Under the pieces are notes generated by a model. That model ran no database searches. It was not told where the DNA came from and worked only from the letters and a program-made list of their open reading frames with translations. The position numbers and the translations under genes were made by a program. Shown here piece after piece: positions 14,351 to 23,280 of a DNA stretch of 37,958 nt. Source of the stretch: Oscillospiraceae bacterium (GTDB lineage: Bacteria; Bacillota; Clostridia; Oscillospirales; Acutalibacteraceae). Numbering within the stretch: the first letter of the stretch is position 1; every line of letters begins with the position of its first letter. Location: the NCBI GenBank assembly GCA_029218825.1, contig JAQXSC010000114.1, positions 1 to 37,958 of the forward strand, read 5' to 3'.

Positions 14351-14612
14351 ATAATTGAAACCTTTTTAAATTGAAAATGGAAAATGGAAAATTATGGTCG
14401 AGTAGATAGGTTATGCTGATAGAAAACTTCTTTGCCCGACAGTAATTATAACAATCCCTCCGTCACTTCGTGACACCTCCCTTTACACAAGGGAGGCGAC
14501 GTTCTCCGCCACAGGCAGAATATTAATTCGGTCGGGAACAGAAGTTGATTTATATATGACTTTTTATACACGTCATTAATTATCAATTATCCATTATCAA
14601 TTATCAATTATC
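14351..14612 (-). repeat. Dispersed intergenic element, copy 1 (reverse orientation)
   Basis: The left end carries GAAAAT-type heptamers (AAATTGAAAATGGAAAATGG) and the right end five units of the ATTATCA/ATTATCC heptamer, with CGACGT-flanked inner sequence shared with copies at 19984, 24786 and 26494 (GGTCGGGAACAGAAGTT, GACGTG). It fills nearly all of the 324-base gap between spoVAD and vanW. It carries an extra inner segment with hairpins at 14462-14496. Confidence 0.85.
14462..14496. repeat. Double hairpin nested in element copy 1
   Basis: GTCAC-TTC-GTGAC (14462-14474) and CCTCCCTT-TACAC-AAGGGAGG (14476-14496) are adjacent perfect hairpins. The phrase CACCTCCCTTTACACAAGGG is one I associate with small repeats in gut Clostridia genomes (recollection, not checked). 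The other three element copies in this window have instead a TCCGCC...GGCGGA hairpin or are too short. Confidence 0.55.
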
Positions 14613-16311
14613 AGACCTCGCTGTCTGTTATCGGTTCGGTTTCGGCATTTTCCTGACGGGTAGGTTTTTCTGTAGAAGGAGCGGTTGTTTCAGGTTTTGT
14701 TGTAGGCTGGGTAGTTTGGGGTTGGGTTTCGGCAGTAGTTGGCTCCGTAGGTTTTGCCTCATACTTAATTTTGCCGTCAACAGTCGTTCTGAAAGAGCCT
14801 TCGTCATCCATTCTCACGGAGTGGCTGTCCTTTAGGCTGTATGTAGAATTACATATTGTTTCTTCCTTTACAGCTTCACCATTTAAGTACAGGTAGCGTC
14901 TTGTGACTGTTCTGTAACTTTCGCCGTCTTTGATATCGTAGTTTTCACTTTCAAGTTTTATGTTATCATAACTTGGGTCCTGATAACCATAGATGTTTAC
15001 AATCAGAGTGTTGCCCTCTAATTTACATTCCATAAACATCTGGTAATCGGTAATGTTCTTTAATCTTAAATCAAGGTTCGGATAGTCGATAGTTGCGTCC
15101 TCACCTGCATAGGCGTAGGTTGACGCCCAATAATGGTTATGCCTTTCCACTACCGCCATATTTGCAAACAAAGCGCATTTGAAAATGGTAGTACTTGCCT
15201 GACAGATACCACCGCCGACGCCTTGCTCGATTTTCTTGTTATTGATAACCGCTGCGTTTCTGTAGCCGTTTGACTCAAGGTTTGAATCCCCTGTGCAGTC
15301 GTTAAAGGACCATACTTCTCCGGGGTTGATAACCGAGCCGTTGCAGGCTTTCAGCGCAGTCGCCATATTGTGAGTGCCGTCTGCCGTATTTGATGAAACA
15401 GAAGTAGCTGTTGACAGTCCTACAATATTCTTCTTAACATCCTCAAGGGTGATTTCCGGAGTAATGTTTTCCACCCTTGCGTCAATGGTTGTTCGTACTG
15501 CGCCTTTGTCAAAAAATTCAACAAGTTCGTATTGCAAATCACTTCTGTCAAGTCTGTATCCGTACTTGCCGTCTTTGTATTCAAAACGATTTTTCGCAAA
15601 AGGTCTGAACTGGGATACCTTTGCATTTTGCGGTTCCCTGTCAGTACCGTTTGCCACCTGATTTACAACCTTGTTAATTGACTGGGTGGTAACCTGATAT
15701 CCGAGGTTAAAAGCGGAGTTGTCGGAAATACTGTCCGCCATATCCTCATACTTTGTATTTTTGAGCCTACCCTGTTCCTTTAGGCTGTAGAGTTTTGCTT
15801 TTTTCAGCGCTTTCTTATACTGGAAGTCATATTTAAAATCTTCCTTGTCATAGTTGAATAACCTGCCGTTTGACTTGATGACAATATCATACTCTTTAAT
15901 TAAGGAATCGCTGTTTTCCTTTAGCCTTTCAAGTGCCTGCTCATAGGTTAAACCGCTGATGTCAATACCGGACACGGTTACATCCTTTGAAAAAGTAAAG
16001 GGACGGTTGCTGTTGTCTATATTAAATTTTACAATCCCCACAGTAACCGCAACTGCCAAAACAAGAATTACAACTAAAACTATAACAAATTTTCTCTTGC
16101 TGTTTTTTCTTTTATTTGTTTTTCTCTGCCTTGAATTAACAGTACGTGGATTTTGTCTGTTGCCGTTAGGGGTGGGTGTGTTTCTGTTGCTATTGTTAGT
16201 ATTTCTGCTGTCAGTTCTTCTTTGGGGCTGTCTGCCGTAACGTCCTGAACCTGCACGTCTTGGCTGACTTTTTTTAGAACTGCTGAAATTACTTAAATCA
16301 TAATCGTCCAA
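14611..16311 (-). CDS. VanW-family cell-wall protein with peptidoglycan-binding-like domain
   Basis: 566 residues. Residues 1-73 are cytoplasmic, very rich in Arg, Asn and Ser; a single membrane helix lies at 74-95. Residues about 108-300 fit the putative peptidoglycan-binding (YoaR-like) region that precedes VanW domains. The VanW domain is at about 301-430, with ATALKACNGSVINPGEVWSF and QGVGGGICQASTTIF. A Thr/Pro/Glu-rich tail (520-566) probably spans the wall. VanW function is unresolved; the family is found in vancomycin clusters and widely in Clostridia. The start is TTG at 16311 with GGAGG eight bases upstream. The stop codon TGA lies exactly at the edge of the dispersed repeat copy 1. 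Confidence 0.88.
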   Translation of the reverse strand: MDDYDLSNFSSSKKSQPRRAGSGRYGRQPQRRTDSRNTNNSNRNTPTPNGNRQNPRTVNSRQRKTNKRKNSKRKFVIVLVVILVLAVAVTVGIVKFNIDNSNRPFTFSKDVTVSGIDISGLTYEQALERLKENSDSLIKEYDIVIKSNGRLFNYDKEDFKYDFQYKKALKKAKLYSLKEQGRLKNTKYEDMADSISDNSAFNLGYQVTTQSINKVVNQVANGTDREPQNAKVSQFRPFAKNRFEYKDGKYGYRLDRSDLQYELVEFFDKGAVRTTIDARVENITPEITLEDVKKNIVGLSTATSVSSNTADGTHNMATALKACNGSVINPGEVWSFNDCTGDSNLESNGYRNAAVINNKKIEQGVGGGICQASTTIFKCALFANMAVVERHNHYWASTYAYAGEDATIDYPNLDLRLKNITDYQMFMECKLEGNTLIVNIYGYQDPSYDNIKLESENYDIKDGESYRTVTRRYLYLNGEAVKEETICNSTYSLKDSHSVRMDDEGSFRTTVDGKIKYEAKPTEPTTAETQPQTTQPTTKPETTAPSTEKPTRQENAETEPITDSEV

Positions 16312-16484
16312 ATGGATTTCCTCCGTAAAATTCCGTAATCAAAATATAAAACAATTATACACTTTTATTCGTAAAAATAAATAGTTTTTTAAAAAAATAA
16401 TTGGAAAATGTTGTTTTTAGCAATAATATATATTTTCTTGCAGAATAAATCCTATTTTTGGTGATAACAACTTATATATACTTA

Positions 16485-16513
16485 TTGAATTTTTAGGAAA
16501 AATTGTATATAAT
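16485..16513 (+). promoter_or_regulatory. Promoter of the glycosyltransferase-serpin-flippase operon
   Basis: TTGAAT (16485-16490), 17 bases, TATAAT (16508-16513), about 30 bases before the first gene's ATG. It is in the divergent gap with vanW. Confidence 0.7.
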
Positions 16514-16543
16514 TATTTAAGTAATTTATAATTGGAGCAGAGT

Positions 16544-17659
16544 ATGAAAATTTTGATTTTCACCGCTTCTACAGGAGGCGGTCACAAGGTAGCCGCCGCT
16601 GCCCTTGAAAATGCATTCCACAGAATATCCCCTGAGGATCAGGTAATGCTCCGCGACGGTTTGGCATTAACAGGAAAATTATACAATCATCTGATATGTG
16701 ACGGATATACTTTTCTTGCTAAAAACGCACCTGATTTTTACGGTACTATTTATAAAATTTCCGACAAGGAATCCCCTTTGAATAAATTTTGCAATATTCA
16801 AAACAAAGCAAAGGGCAACAAACTTTTGCCGGTTATTCACGAATTTAATCCTGACGTTATTATATCCTGCCACGCATTTGTTACCATTATGCTGGATAAA
16901 CTGAAAGAGGACGGAGAGATTACCACTCCTGTTATTTCTCAGATAACAGACTTCTCCCCCCACTACACCTATGTCGTAAACAACATAGACCATTTTATCG
17001 TCAGCAGTGACGAAATGGTGGATATGATGACAAATAAATATAAACTACCTGCAAAAAAAGTCCACCCCTATGGAATACCTGTTGCGGAAAAGTTCTTGGA
17101 GCCTTGTGACAGGAACGCTGTGGCGAGAGATTTAGGGTTGAAAGAAAACACCCCTACAATTCTGTTTATGGCAGGAAGTTTCGGCGTCAGCAAAATTTTG
17201 AAACTCTATGAAGAGATTTCCCAAATGGAGCCTGAGGCACAGTACATAGTTATCACAGGCAACAACAAAAAGTTGTACCACAAGTTTGAAGGCATTGTAG
17301 GTGATAACACAAAACTGCTTATGTACGTTGACAATGTAAATGATTATATGCACTGTGCAGACTTAATTATTACAAAGCCCGGCGGATTAACCGTCAGCGA
17401 AAGTATCCACTGTGCGTTACCTATGGCTATTTACAACGCTTTTCCCGGACAGGAGGAGGAAAACGCAAAATTCCTTTTGAAAAGCGGTGTGGCTGTAATT
17501 CTTCAGGAAAACCCTGCAAAAACTATCAGCGCTTTGTTGTCAAAACCTGAAATTTTACAGGAAATGAGTAATAATTGCAAGGGGCTTTGCCAAGGCAACT
17601 CCTGTGAGCAGATTATTAATTTGGCTCATTCTATCGGAAAAAAAGAAAGTGAGAAATAA
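16544..17659 (+). CDS. Glycosyltransferase of the UgtP/MGDG-synthase family (GT28-like)
   Basis: 371 residues from the ATG at 16544, which has GGAG seven bases upstream; an upstream in-frame TTG (16532) overlaps that site and is unlikely. The N-terminal half has the family signature ILIFTASTGGGHKVAA and then DVIISCHAF and QITDFSPH. The C-terminal half has MAGSFGVSK and the nucleotide-sugar site DLIITKPGGLTVSESI, followed by PGQEEENAKFL. Such enzymes transfer glucose or galactose from UDP-sugar to diacylglycerol on the inner membrane face, making glycolipids and lipoteichoic acid anchors. First of three genes that are one and ten bases apart, with a serpin and a flippase-like protein; this supports an envelope role. 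Confidence 0.88.
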   Translation: MKILIFTASTGGGHKVAAAALENAFHRISPEDQVMLRDGLALTGKLYNHLICDGYTFLAKNAPDFYGTIYKISDKESPLNKFCNIQNKAKGNKLLPVIHEFNPDVIISCHAFVTIMLDKLKEDGEITTPVISQITDFSPHYTYVVNNIDHFIVSSDEMVDMMTNKYKLPAKKVHPYGIPVAEKFLEPCDRNAVARDLGLKENTPTILFMAGSFGVSKILKLYEEISQMEPEAQYIVITGNNKKLYHKFEGIVGDNTKLLMYVDNVNDYMHCADLIITKPGGLTVSESIHCALPMAIYNAFPGQEEENAKFLLKSGVAVILQENPAKTISALLSKPEILQEMSNNCKGLCQGNSCEQIINLAHSIGKKESEK

Positions 17660-17660
17660 T

Positions 17661-18920
17661 ATGAAAAAAATCTTATCCGCAGTGTGCTTATTATTGTGTA
17701 TGCTGATGCTGTTCACCTCCTGCCAAAGCACCACAACCCTAACGGACAGCGACAACCTTATGATTGACGTTAAGGCTGACGATAATTCTGCATACAATTT
17801 TGTTAGCGGTGAAACATCTCCGCCAAATTCCTACAACAGTTACATAAACGCCGCAGGTGATTTTTCTTTTAAGATGCTGTCGTCACTTTACCAAAGCGGA
17901 AAAAACACCGCTTTTTCTCCAAGCGGTTTGTATTCGCAACTTGCTCTGCTGTTAAACGCATCAGGCGGTGACAACCAAAATGAAATTAAAAACCTTGTAG
18001 GTAAAAATATTTCAATAGACGCTTTAAATCAATGTTCAGGCTACTTTTTAAGCCGTATTAAAAGCCTTAATGATGAGGACAACAAATATTACGTTGACAT
18101 AAACAACAACCTGATTTTTAATGACACAAAGGCTGTAAGCACAAACTTCCTGTTGAAAAACGCAGACTTTTACAATCAGGGTGTTTTCAAAATTGACTAC
18201 GAAAACGAACATTCCGTAAACAAAGTCAACGGATATTTAAAGGAGAGAACTTCACAAAAATCTCCTGATATGGTATCCTCACTGACAGGTGATATTAACG
18301 CATATTCTACCGTATATATGAAGGACAAATGGCTCCAAGGTTACACAAACGAAAACATCACCGCCAAGACTTTCAAGGGCATTGACGGTAATGTTACGGC
18401 AAACTTTATGGAAAGCACCGAGTACTACATCAGCGGAAAAAACTGCACAGGCTTTATCAAAAGTTTTAAGAACACTCCATGCAAATTTATTGCGCTTTTA
18501 CCCAACGAAAACACAAGCGCTTATCAGTTGGCAAAAAGCCTTGATTCGGAAGAATACAACAAAATTTTAAACACTATGAACGTGTTTAAAACCTGTAAAG
18601 CATCAATCCCACAGTTCTCCGTAAACGAAACTGTTGACTTCAAAGAGGCTTTGGCTAAAAACAACGTGGATATAATGTTCACACCGGAAGCGGATTTTTC
18701 AAATCTTTCCTACAATGCTGTGGCTCAAACTTCAAACATTGTGCAGAATATTGATATAGATATTACCCAAGGCGGCGTATGCACCACAAAGGTAAACAAG
18801 TCAGGAAGCAAAGAGATAACCCCTGAATATACGGTTACACTTTCAAGACCTTTTATCTTTATAATCGCAGATAACGAAAGCAATCTGCCGATTAATATGG
18901 GAATACTTTCAAAAATTTAG
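17661..18920 (+). CDS. Serpin (serine protease inhibitor family) lipoprotein
   Basis: 419 residues from the ATG at 17661, one base after the previous stop. A lipoprotein signal (LLLCMLMLFTSC, lipid-anchored Cys21) is followed by a short linker and the serpin fold: FSFKMLSSLYQSGKNTAFSPSGLYSQLALL, then STVYMKDKWL, ANFMES, FIALLPNE and the C-terminal RPFIFIIADNESNLPINMG. Serpins trap serine or cysteine proteases through insertion of a reactive loop. The loop hinge here reads TQGGVCTTKVNKSG instead of the usual E-E-G-T-E-A-A-A type, so inhibitory activity is uncertain, although loop length is about normal. It would sit on the outer membrane face. Gut Clostridia are known to carry such serpins. 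Translation is likely coupled to the glycosyltransferase upstream. Confidence 0.92.
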   Translation: MKKILSAVCLLLCMLMLFTSCQSTTTLTDSDNLMIDVKADDNSAYNFVSGETSPPNSYNSYINAAGDFSFKMLSSLYQSGKNTAFSPSGLYSQLALLLNASGGDNQNEIKNLVGKNISIDALNQCSGYFLSRIKSLNDEDNKYYVDINNNLIFNDTKAVSTNFLLKNADFYNQGVFKIDYENEHSVNKVNGYLKERTSQKSPDMVSSLTGDINAYSTVYMKDKWLQGYTNENITAKTFKGIDGNVTANFMESTEYYISGKNCTGFIKSFKNTPCKFIALLPNENTSAYQLAKSLDSEEYNKILNTMNVFKTCKASIPQFSVNETVDFKEALAKNNVDIMFTPEADFSNLSYNAVAQTSNIVQNIDIDITQGGVCTTKVNKSGSKEITPEYTVTLSRPFIFIIADNESNLPINMGILSKI

Positions 18921-18930
18921 TGAGGATAGT

Positions 18931-19983
18931 ATGAAGAAAAAATCGTTTCCTACAAAACTTGTCTTTAATATTTTCGTGATTTGTCTTTGCGTCGGAATTG
19001 TGTGTTTCTTTTTCTTCAGCGAGGACGGACTGAGAGATTTACTTCAGTCAGGTCAGGGTATTATATGGCAATGGATAGTTGTAGCAGTTATCTCCCAACT
19101 TGTATATATGTTTACGGAAACTACTGTAATCTATCTTTTCATACGTGAGAGATACAAGAATTTCAGTTATCTTAACGCATTAAAGGTCTCTTTCACAGGT
19201 CTGTTCTGGAGTGCGGTTACTCCTTCATCAACAGGCGGACAGCCTATGCAGATTTACCTTTTACATTCAATGAATGTGGAAATCGGATACGCAACCTCAA
19301 GGTTAATGCAGAAATTTTTGGTATATCAGGTTGTGCTGACCTTTATAAGCATCATTTCCGTGATACTGAACTTCGGCTACATTCTCACAAACGATAACAT
19401 ATTATTCATCACTGTTTTGCTTGTCTTTGGATTTGTGTCACAACTTGCTGTAACTTTGGTTATTGTTATGTTCAGTTTTTCTCCCAACATTTCCAGAAAA
19501 TTCATAATGTTCTTTGCCAAGGTTTTAGGCAAGATTAAAATTGTTAAGAATTTAGACAGCAAAATTTCCGATATTGACAAGCAACTTGATACGTTCCATT
19601 CAAGCAACAAGAATATTTACAAAAAGCCGAAACTTCTTATCCCTGCGGTAATTCTTACTTTCGTGCAGTTTATCGCAATGTTTTTAGTGCCGTACTTTAT
19701 ATATCTGTCCTTCGGTATGACAGATATCGGCCCTGTTCAGATTGCAACAAGCCAAGCCTTTGTAAATCTTATGAGTGGTATGATTCCTATTCCCGGTGCG
19801 TCAGGTGCTGCGGAGTTAGGCTACACCGCTTTCTTCGGCGCAATCTTTGTAGGTGGTACGCTGAAGAGCAGTGCGTTGATTTGGAGAGTTATCAACTACT
19901 ACGGCGTAATATTTGCCACCGCCCCCTTTGCATATCTTACAAAGGATAAAACCGACCAAGCAAAGAAAGAATCCAATAAATAA
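18931..19983 (+). CDS. Flippase-like membrane protein (LPG synthase TM region, UPF0104/YbhN family)
   Basis: 350 residues with about eight membrane helices. The family motif TPSSTGGQPMQIYLL is at about residues 97-111, with a second conserved stretch SGMIPIPGASGAAELGY near 285-301. This domain forms the flippase part of MprF in Staphylococcus and also occurs alone; members are thought to move or modify lipids. GAGGATAGT precedes the ATG, ten bases after the serpin stop, so it belongs to that operon. With a glycolipid synthase as first gene, transport of a glycolipid across the membrane is a reasonable inference. Its stop codon lies at the start of dispersed element copy 2. Confidence 0.88.
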   Translation: MKKKSFPTKLVFNIFVICLCVGIVCFFFFSEDGLRDLLQSGQGIIWQWIVVAVISQLVYMFTETTVIYLFIRERYKNFSYLNALKVSFTGLFWSAVTPSSTGGQPMQIYLLHSMNVEIGYATSRLMQKFLVYQVVLTFISIISVILNFGYILTNDNILFITVLLVFGFVSQLAVTLVIVMFSFSPNISRKFIMFFAKVLGKIKIVKNLDSKISDIDKQLDTFHSSNKNIYKKPKLLIPAVILTFVQFIAMFLVPYFIYLSFGMTDIGPVQIATSQAFVNLMSGMIPIPGASGAAELGYTAFFGAIFVGGTLKSSALIWRVINYYGVIFATAPFAYLTKDKTDQAKKESNK

Positions 19984-20054
19984 TCGGTTGGTAACAGAAG
20001 TTCATTTTTATATGAATTTTTCTGCACGTCAATCATTATCCATTATCAATTAAC
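19984..20054 (-). repeat. Dispersed intergenic element, copy 2 (half copy)
   Basis: It contains only the (T/G)GATAAT end and adjoining inner sequence: TCGGTTGGTAACAGAAGTTC, CACGTCAATCATTATCC and two heptamers followed by ATTAA on the plus strand. The opposite GAAAAT end is missing. The heptamers lie inside the 3' end of spoIIE, encoding its last residues and stop. Confidence 0.8.
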
Positions 20055-22351
20055 CTTACAGCCACCGCCGTAATGTCGTCATCGTGACCGTCATTACGGC
20101 GTTTTATTGCCTCGTTTACCACAGTTTTTGCAAGGTCGGCGCAACTTTTTTCGCTCCACCCTCTGATAATCTGTTCAAGCCATTTTTCACTACCGCTTAC
20201 TGCTCCGTCCGACAGCATAATCAACATATCATCTCCGTTAAGCCTTACGTTTTCTTTGGCAAATTTTATATTCCCCAGTATTCCGATAGGCAGGGAACTT
20301 GCTGTTTTCTTTAGCAAGTGTCCGCCTTTTTTTACATAAGTCAAGGGGGCGCCGGCTTTATTAATTTCAACTTTGCCTGTAAATAAATCCACCGCTGCAA
20401 GGTCAACGGTAGCCAGACTTTCGTCCTCGCTTTTCACCATTAACGCAGAATTTACCACCTGCAAAGCACAGTCCTCGCTTAAACCTGCTTTCAAAAGTTT
20501 AGTCAGAATGGAAATGGTCATATTGCTGTCAACTGCGGCACGTCCCCCTGTACCCATACCGTCGCTGATTATTGCAACAAACTCACCGAATCCGTTATGA
20601 AAACAATTTACACAATCTCCGCAAAGTTTACCATTGTTGCAAACGTGCTGATACACTCCCACCTCAATGTCGAATATGGGAATTTCATTGAATACAATTC
20701 GCTTTTGATTTCCCACATCGGTAATCATAGGCGTGTCAAAACACCTTGCGCAAAGGTCGGAAATATCCTTTGCAAGAGCGTTTCTTTTTACCGGAATTTT
20801 TCCGTTGGCAAGTTGGATTTCCACTGTCATTCTTCCGTTTGTATCAAGCATACAACTGCAATCTATAGGTGCAAAGCCCTGTGTGTGGAGATATTCCAAA
20901 ACCCTTAAACTTGAGTCAGGGTCATAACTCTTGTAGTTTTCAACGCTTTGCGCCATATCTCCCAAAATTTCCGACAAGCCCACAAACTGTCCTGCAACGA
21001 GATTTCTGATTTGCGTAATCCTCTGCCCTGCCTCAATTCCGTTAAGATAATCCTTATAATTTCTGTTTAAACTGTCGGCAATCTCAATTTGTCGGCAACA
21101 TTTTTTTGCAAATAAATTATCAACATCGCTGTCTGTTACAAAGCCCTGAGTTTTCAAAGGCCCTGCAAGTTTTGCAAAATCGCTCTTTGTTGCGGATTTC
21201 TGCCTTTCCCAGCAGAACACACGAAGTCCGCAACTTTCGCAAACATCTGCACAGGTGTTTTCGTAAATGCTATCCACATTTGGTGCGTATAGTTTTTCAA
21301 GTTGTCGGCTGACGGAATTTACACAGTCGCTGACGTTTTGCAAAGCATTTGAGGCGAAGTCAAGCCTCATCACAATGGAATTTTTCAGGCTTTGGTTACT
21401 TCTGCTGTTTTCTTTTGGCATAAAAATCGGAGAAATATATCGCTCAATTTCCTTTGGAAGTATCATAAACACAGATGCGCCGATTATGGTTTCCACAAAT
21501 ATCGGCAACATAACCGAGCCGTCTCCGGAAGAAAAGGACATTACCGTGTTGCAGATTACGAAACTTATGGCAACTCCCGCCTTGCCGATTGGGGAGAAAA
21601 GTCCGCCGATAAGTCCGCCGAATCCGTAGCCGCCGCACAGAAATCCGTAGGCTTGTCCGCTCATTGAAAACACCGAGCCTGTAGCCACACCTGAAATTGT
21701 ACCTCCGGTTATTGAGCCGTACCGAGCGCAAAGCATTATAATAATCACCGCAATAATTCTGCCCAAGGAAACCTTTTCAAATTCTATACTTCCTACCGAC
21801 AGCAACAGTACGCAGACGGTCATCACTATACTTGCCATTTCCGATTGAGAAAAGGTGGTCAGCCGTCTGTTGGAATCTATCAAAAACAGACTTCGCTCCA
21901 TAAAGTATGCAACAGCACCTGCCATAATTGCCTCGATAGTCACAGTTGAAAAATCAGTAAGGGTGCTTGTACTTACAAAGAGCATCACCACGCCTGATGC
22001 AAAAATCGGCGCAAAGGCTACTATGGGGGTGAACAGCACAGATTTATTCAGTAACTTTAAATCCGCAGTTACCCAGCGGATTAATGCGATTGAAATTGTA
22101 ACCGCCACATACCTGAAGGCGTCGTTTGGTTTTAGCATTATGTAACCTATGGATGTTCCCAAAGTTGCCCAAAATAAATTTTTACGTGATACAGCCGCAA
22201 CAAAACTTCCGCCGAATGGGGCAAGTTCCGTAAAAATTACTCCTCTGCACACAAGAATACCCAAGAGGAAATTTACCGCCTTTTCAATAATCACCTTTAC
22301 AAGTGCGTCGTTGCTGTGGTCGTAGTTTTTAATTGCTTTTTCTGTTCTCAT
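20036..22351 (-). CDS. spoIIE: Stage II sporulation protein E, serine phosphatase
   Basis: 771 residues. An N-terminal membrane region of about ten helices (about 25-325, GGTISGVATGSVFSMSG within) is followed by a middle regulatory region with Cys pairs (CADVCESCGLRVFCW) and a C-terminal PP2C-type phosphatase from about 560. That domain has VAIISDGMGTGGRA, IMLSDGAV and GHDDDITAVAV, the metal-binding Asp residues. SpoIIE dephosphorylates SpoIIAA to activate sigma F in the forespore and joins the polar septum. All known parts are present. The last five residues and the stop come from dispersed element copy 2. A promoter with 21-base spacing lies upstream. Confidence 0.96.
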   Translation of the reverse strand: MRTEKAIKNYDHSNDALVKVIIEKAVNFLLGILVCRGVIFTELAPFGGSFVAAVSRKNLFWATLGTSIGYIMLKPNDAFRYVAVTISIALIRWVTADLKLLNKSVLFTPIVAFAPIFASGVVMLFVSTSTLTDFSTVTIEAIMAGAVAYFMERSLFLIDSNRRLTTFSQSEMASIVMTVCVLLLSVGSIEFEKVSLGRIIAVIIIMLCARYGSITGGTISGVATGSVFSMSGQAYGFLCGGYGFGGLIGGLFSPIGKAGVAISFVICNTVMSFSSGDGSVMLPIFVETIIGASVFMILPKEIERYISPIFMPKENSRSNQSLKNSIVMRLDFASNALQNVSDCVNSVSRQLEKLYAPNVDSIYENTCADVCESCGLRVFCWERQKSATKSDFAKLAGPLKTQGFVTDSDVDNLFAKKCCRQIEIADSLNRNYKDYLNGIEAGQRITQIRNLVAGQFVGLSEILGDMAQSVENYKSYDPDSSLRVLEYLHTQGFAPIDCSCMLDTNGRMTVEIQLANGKIPVKRNALAKDISDLCARCFDTPMITDVGNQKRIVFNEIPIFDIEVGVYQHVCNNGKLCGDCVNCFHNGFGEFVAIISDGMGTGGRAAVDSNMTISILTKLLKAGLSEDCALQVVNSALMVKSEDESLATVDLAAVDLFTGKVEINKAGAPLTYVKKGGHLLKKTASSLPIGILGNIKFAKENVRLNGDDMLIMLSDGAVSGSEKWLEQIIRGWSEKSCADLAKTVVNEAIKRRNDGHDDDITAVAVRLIDNG

Positions 22352-22380
22352 TTTTATACTTCCTTAAATTTTGTAAATAC

Positions 22381-22413
22381 ATTATATTTAAGGGCAGAAA
22401 AAACTTTTGTCAC
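22381..22413 (-). promoter_or_regulatory. Candidate Spo0A-dependent spoIIE promoter
   Basis: On the minus strand GTGACA (22408-22413) is separated by 21 bases from TATAAT (22381-22386), about 30 bases before the spoIIE start. Spo0A-activated sigma-A promoters such as Bacillus spoIIE are known for this over-long spacing. TTTTGTCAC on the plus strand overlaps the -35 and resembles a Spo0A box (TTTTGTCRAA) imperfectly. Confidence 0.45.
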
Positions 22414-22547
22414 AAGTTGTTTGAGAAAATATAAATTGTTTTGAATTATTTATAGGGTAAAAATATTATTTTAAAATAATGCTTTTTATTATGTTATTTT
22501 TAGTCGCAGACCTTTTAAACACAGGAAATATATTACAACATTTTAAC

Positions 22548-22576
22548 TTGACCCAAATTTGCATAAATAGTAATAT
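22548..22576 (+). promoter_or_regulatory. Promoter of the tandem membrane protein genes
   Basis: TTGACC (22548-22553), 17 bases, TAATAT (22571-22576), about 35 bases before the ATG at 22612. Confidence 0.5.
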
Positions 22577-22611
22577 TGTGATATAAAGTAACATTCTAAG
22601 GAGGAGTGTTT

Positions 22612-23268
22612 ATGGTAGAAAACAAGAAGTTTTCCATATTTGATATTCTGATAATTCTATGCTCAATGGTTGCGCTTTTTGTGTCAATTATCTTTTGCGG
22701 TATATCCTATGGAGTACCCTCATTTAATTTTATCTTTCCTATTTCCTTTGACATTGGGTTCAGCGACTTTGGGGGATTTGTTCACAGCGTACTTGGGACT
22801 GTAATCTCAATTATCACCCTGTTAATTCCCATATCCTTTATTGTCAGCGTATTGTTCAGAAACAGAAACGAAAAGTTTTTGCTGATTCCTGTAGGTGTGT
22901 ATGTTCTCCACGCATTATTATCACTAATCTTTAACACAACCTCATCTGCACCGAATGCTGTTGTGGAAACTGTTTCAAGCGTTATCTCCCTGATTTTGGG
23001 AGTAGTTTTGGGATTGCTGATGCTGATTGGGTATAAAAACAACAAGTTTATGATACCCATTCCTTTTTTCATTTTGGTGTATCTTGGAGCAGGGATAATT
23101 ATTTACCTTATTAATATGATCTTCTATTTTAATTTTATTTCAAATAATTTTGCTACGGTAATTTACTTTGCTCTGTTTTACATTTCATACGCAGTTATCA
23201 CAGTTCCGTATATAAGGGATGAAATTGCAGAGATAAAGGCAAAAAAGTCAGCAAAAAAACTAAACTAA
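22612..23268 (+). CDS. Membrane protein of unknown function, first of a tandem pair
   Basis: 218 residues from the ATG at 22612, which is five bases after AAGGAGGAG, a full ribosome site. About six hydrophobic helices fill the protein, with a loop GVPSFNFIFPISFDIGFSDFG after the first and a basic tail (IRDEIAEIKAKKSAKK). I recognise no family. The next gene, 12 bases downstream, has a similar plan (short cytosolic start, a long Phe-rich outer loop with FGIGFPI, then helices and a basic tail), so the two may be paralogues acting as a complex. Divergent from spoIIE. Confidence 0.7.
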   Translation: MVENKKFSIFDILIILCSMVALFVSIIFCGISYGVPSFNFIFPISFDIGFSDFGGFVHSVLGTVISIITLLIPISFIVSVLFRNRNEKFLLIPVGVYVLHALLSLIFNTTSSAPNAVVETVSSVISLILGVVLGLLMLIGYKNNKFMIPIPFFILVYLGAGIIIYLINMIFYFNFISNNFATVIYFALFYISYAVITVPYIRDEIAEIKAKKSAKKLN

Positions 23269-23280
23269 AGGAGAAAATTT

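Noticed and set aside
20084-22145. Plus-strand open frames opposite spoIIE
   Set aside because: All are antisense shadows of a complete spoIIE gene with membrane and phosphatase motifs.
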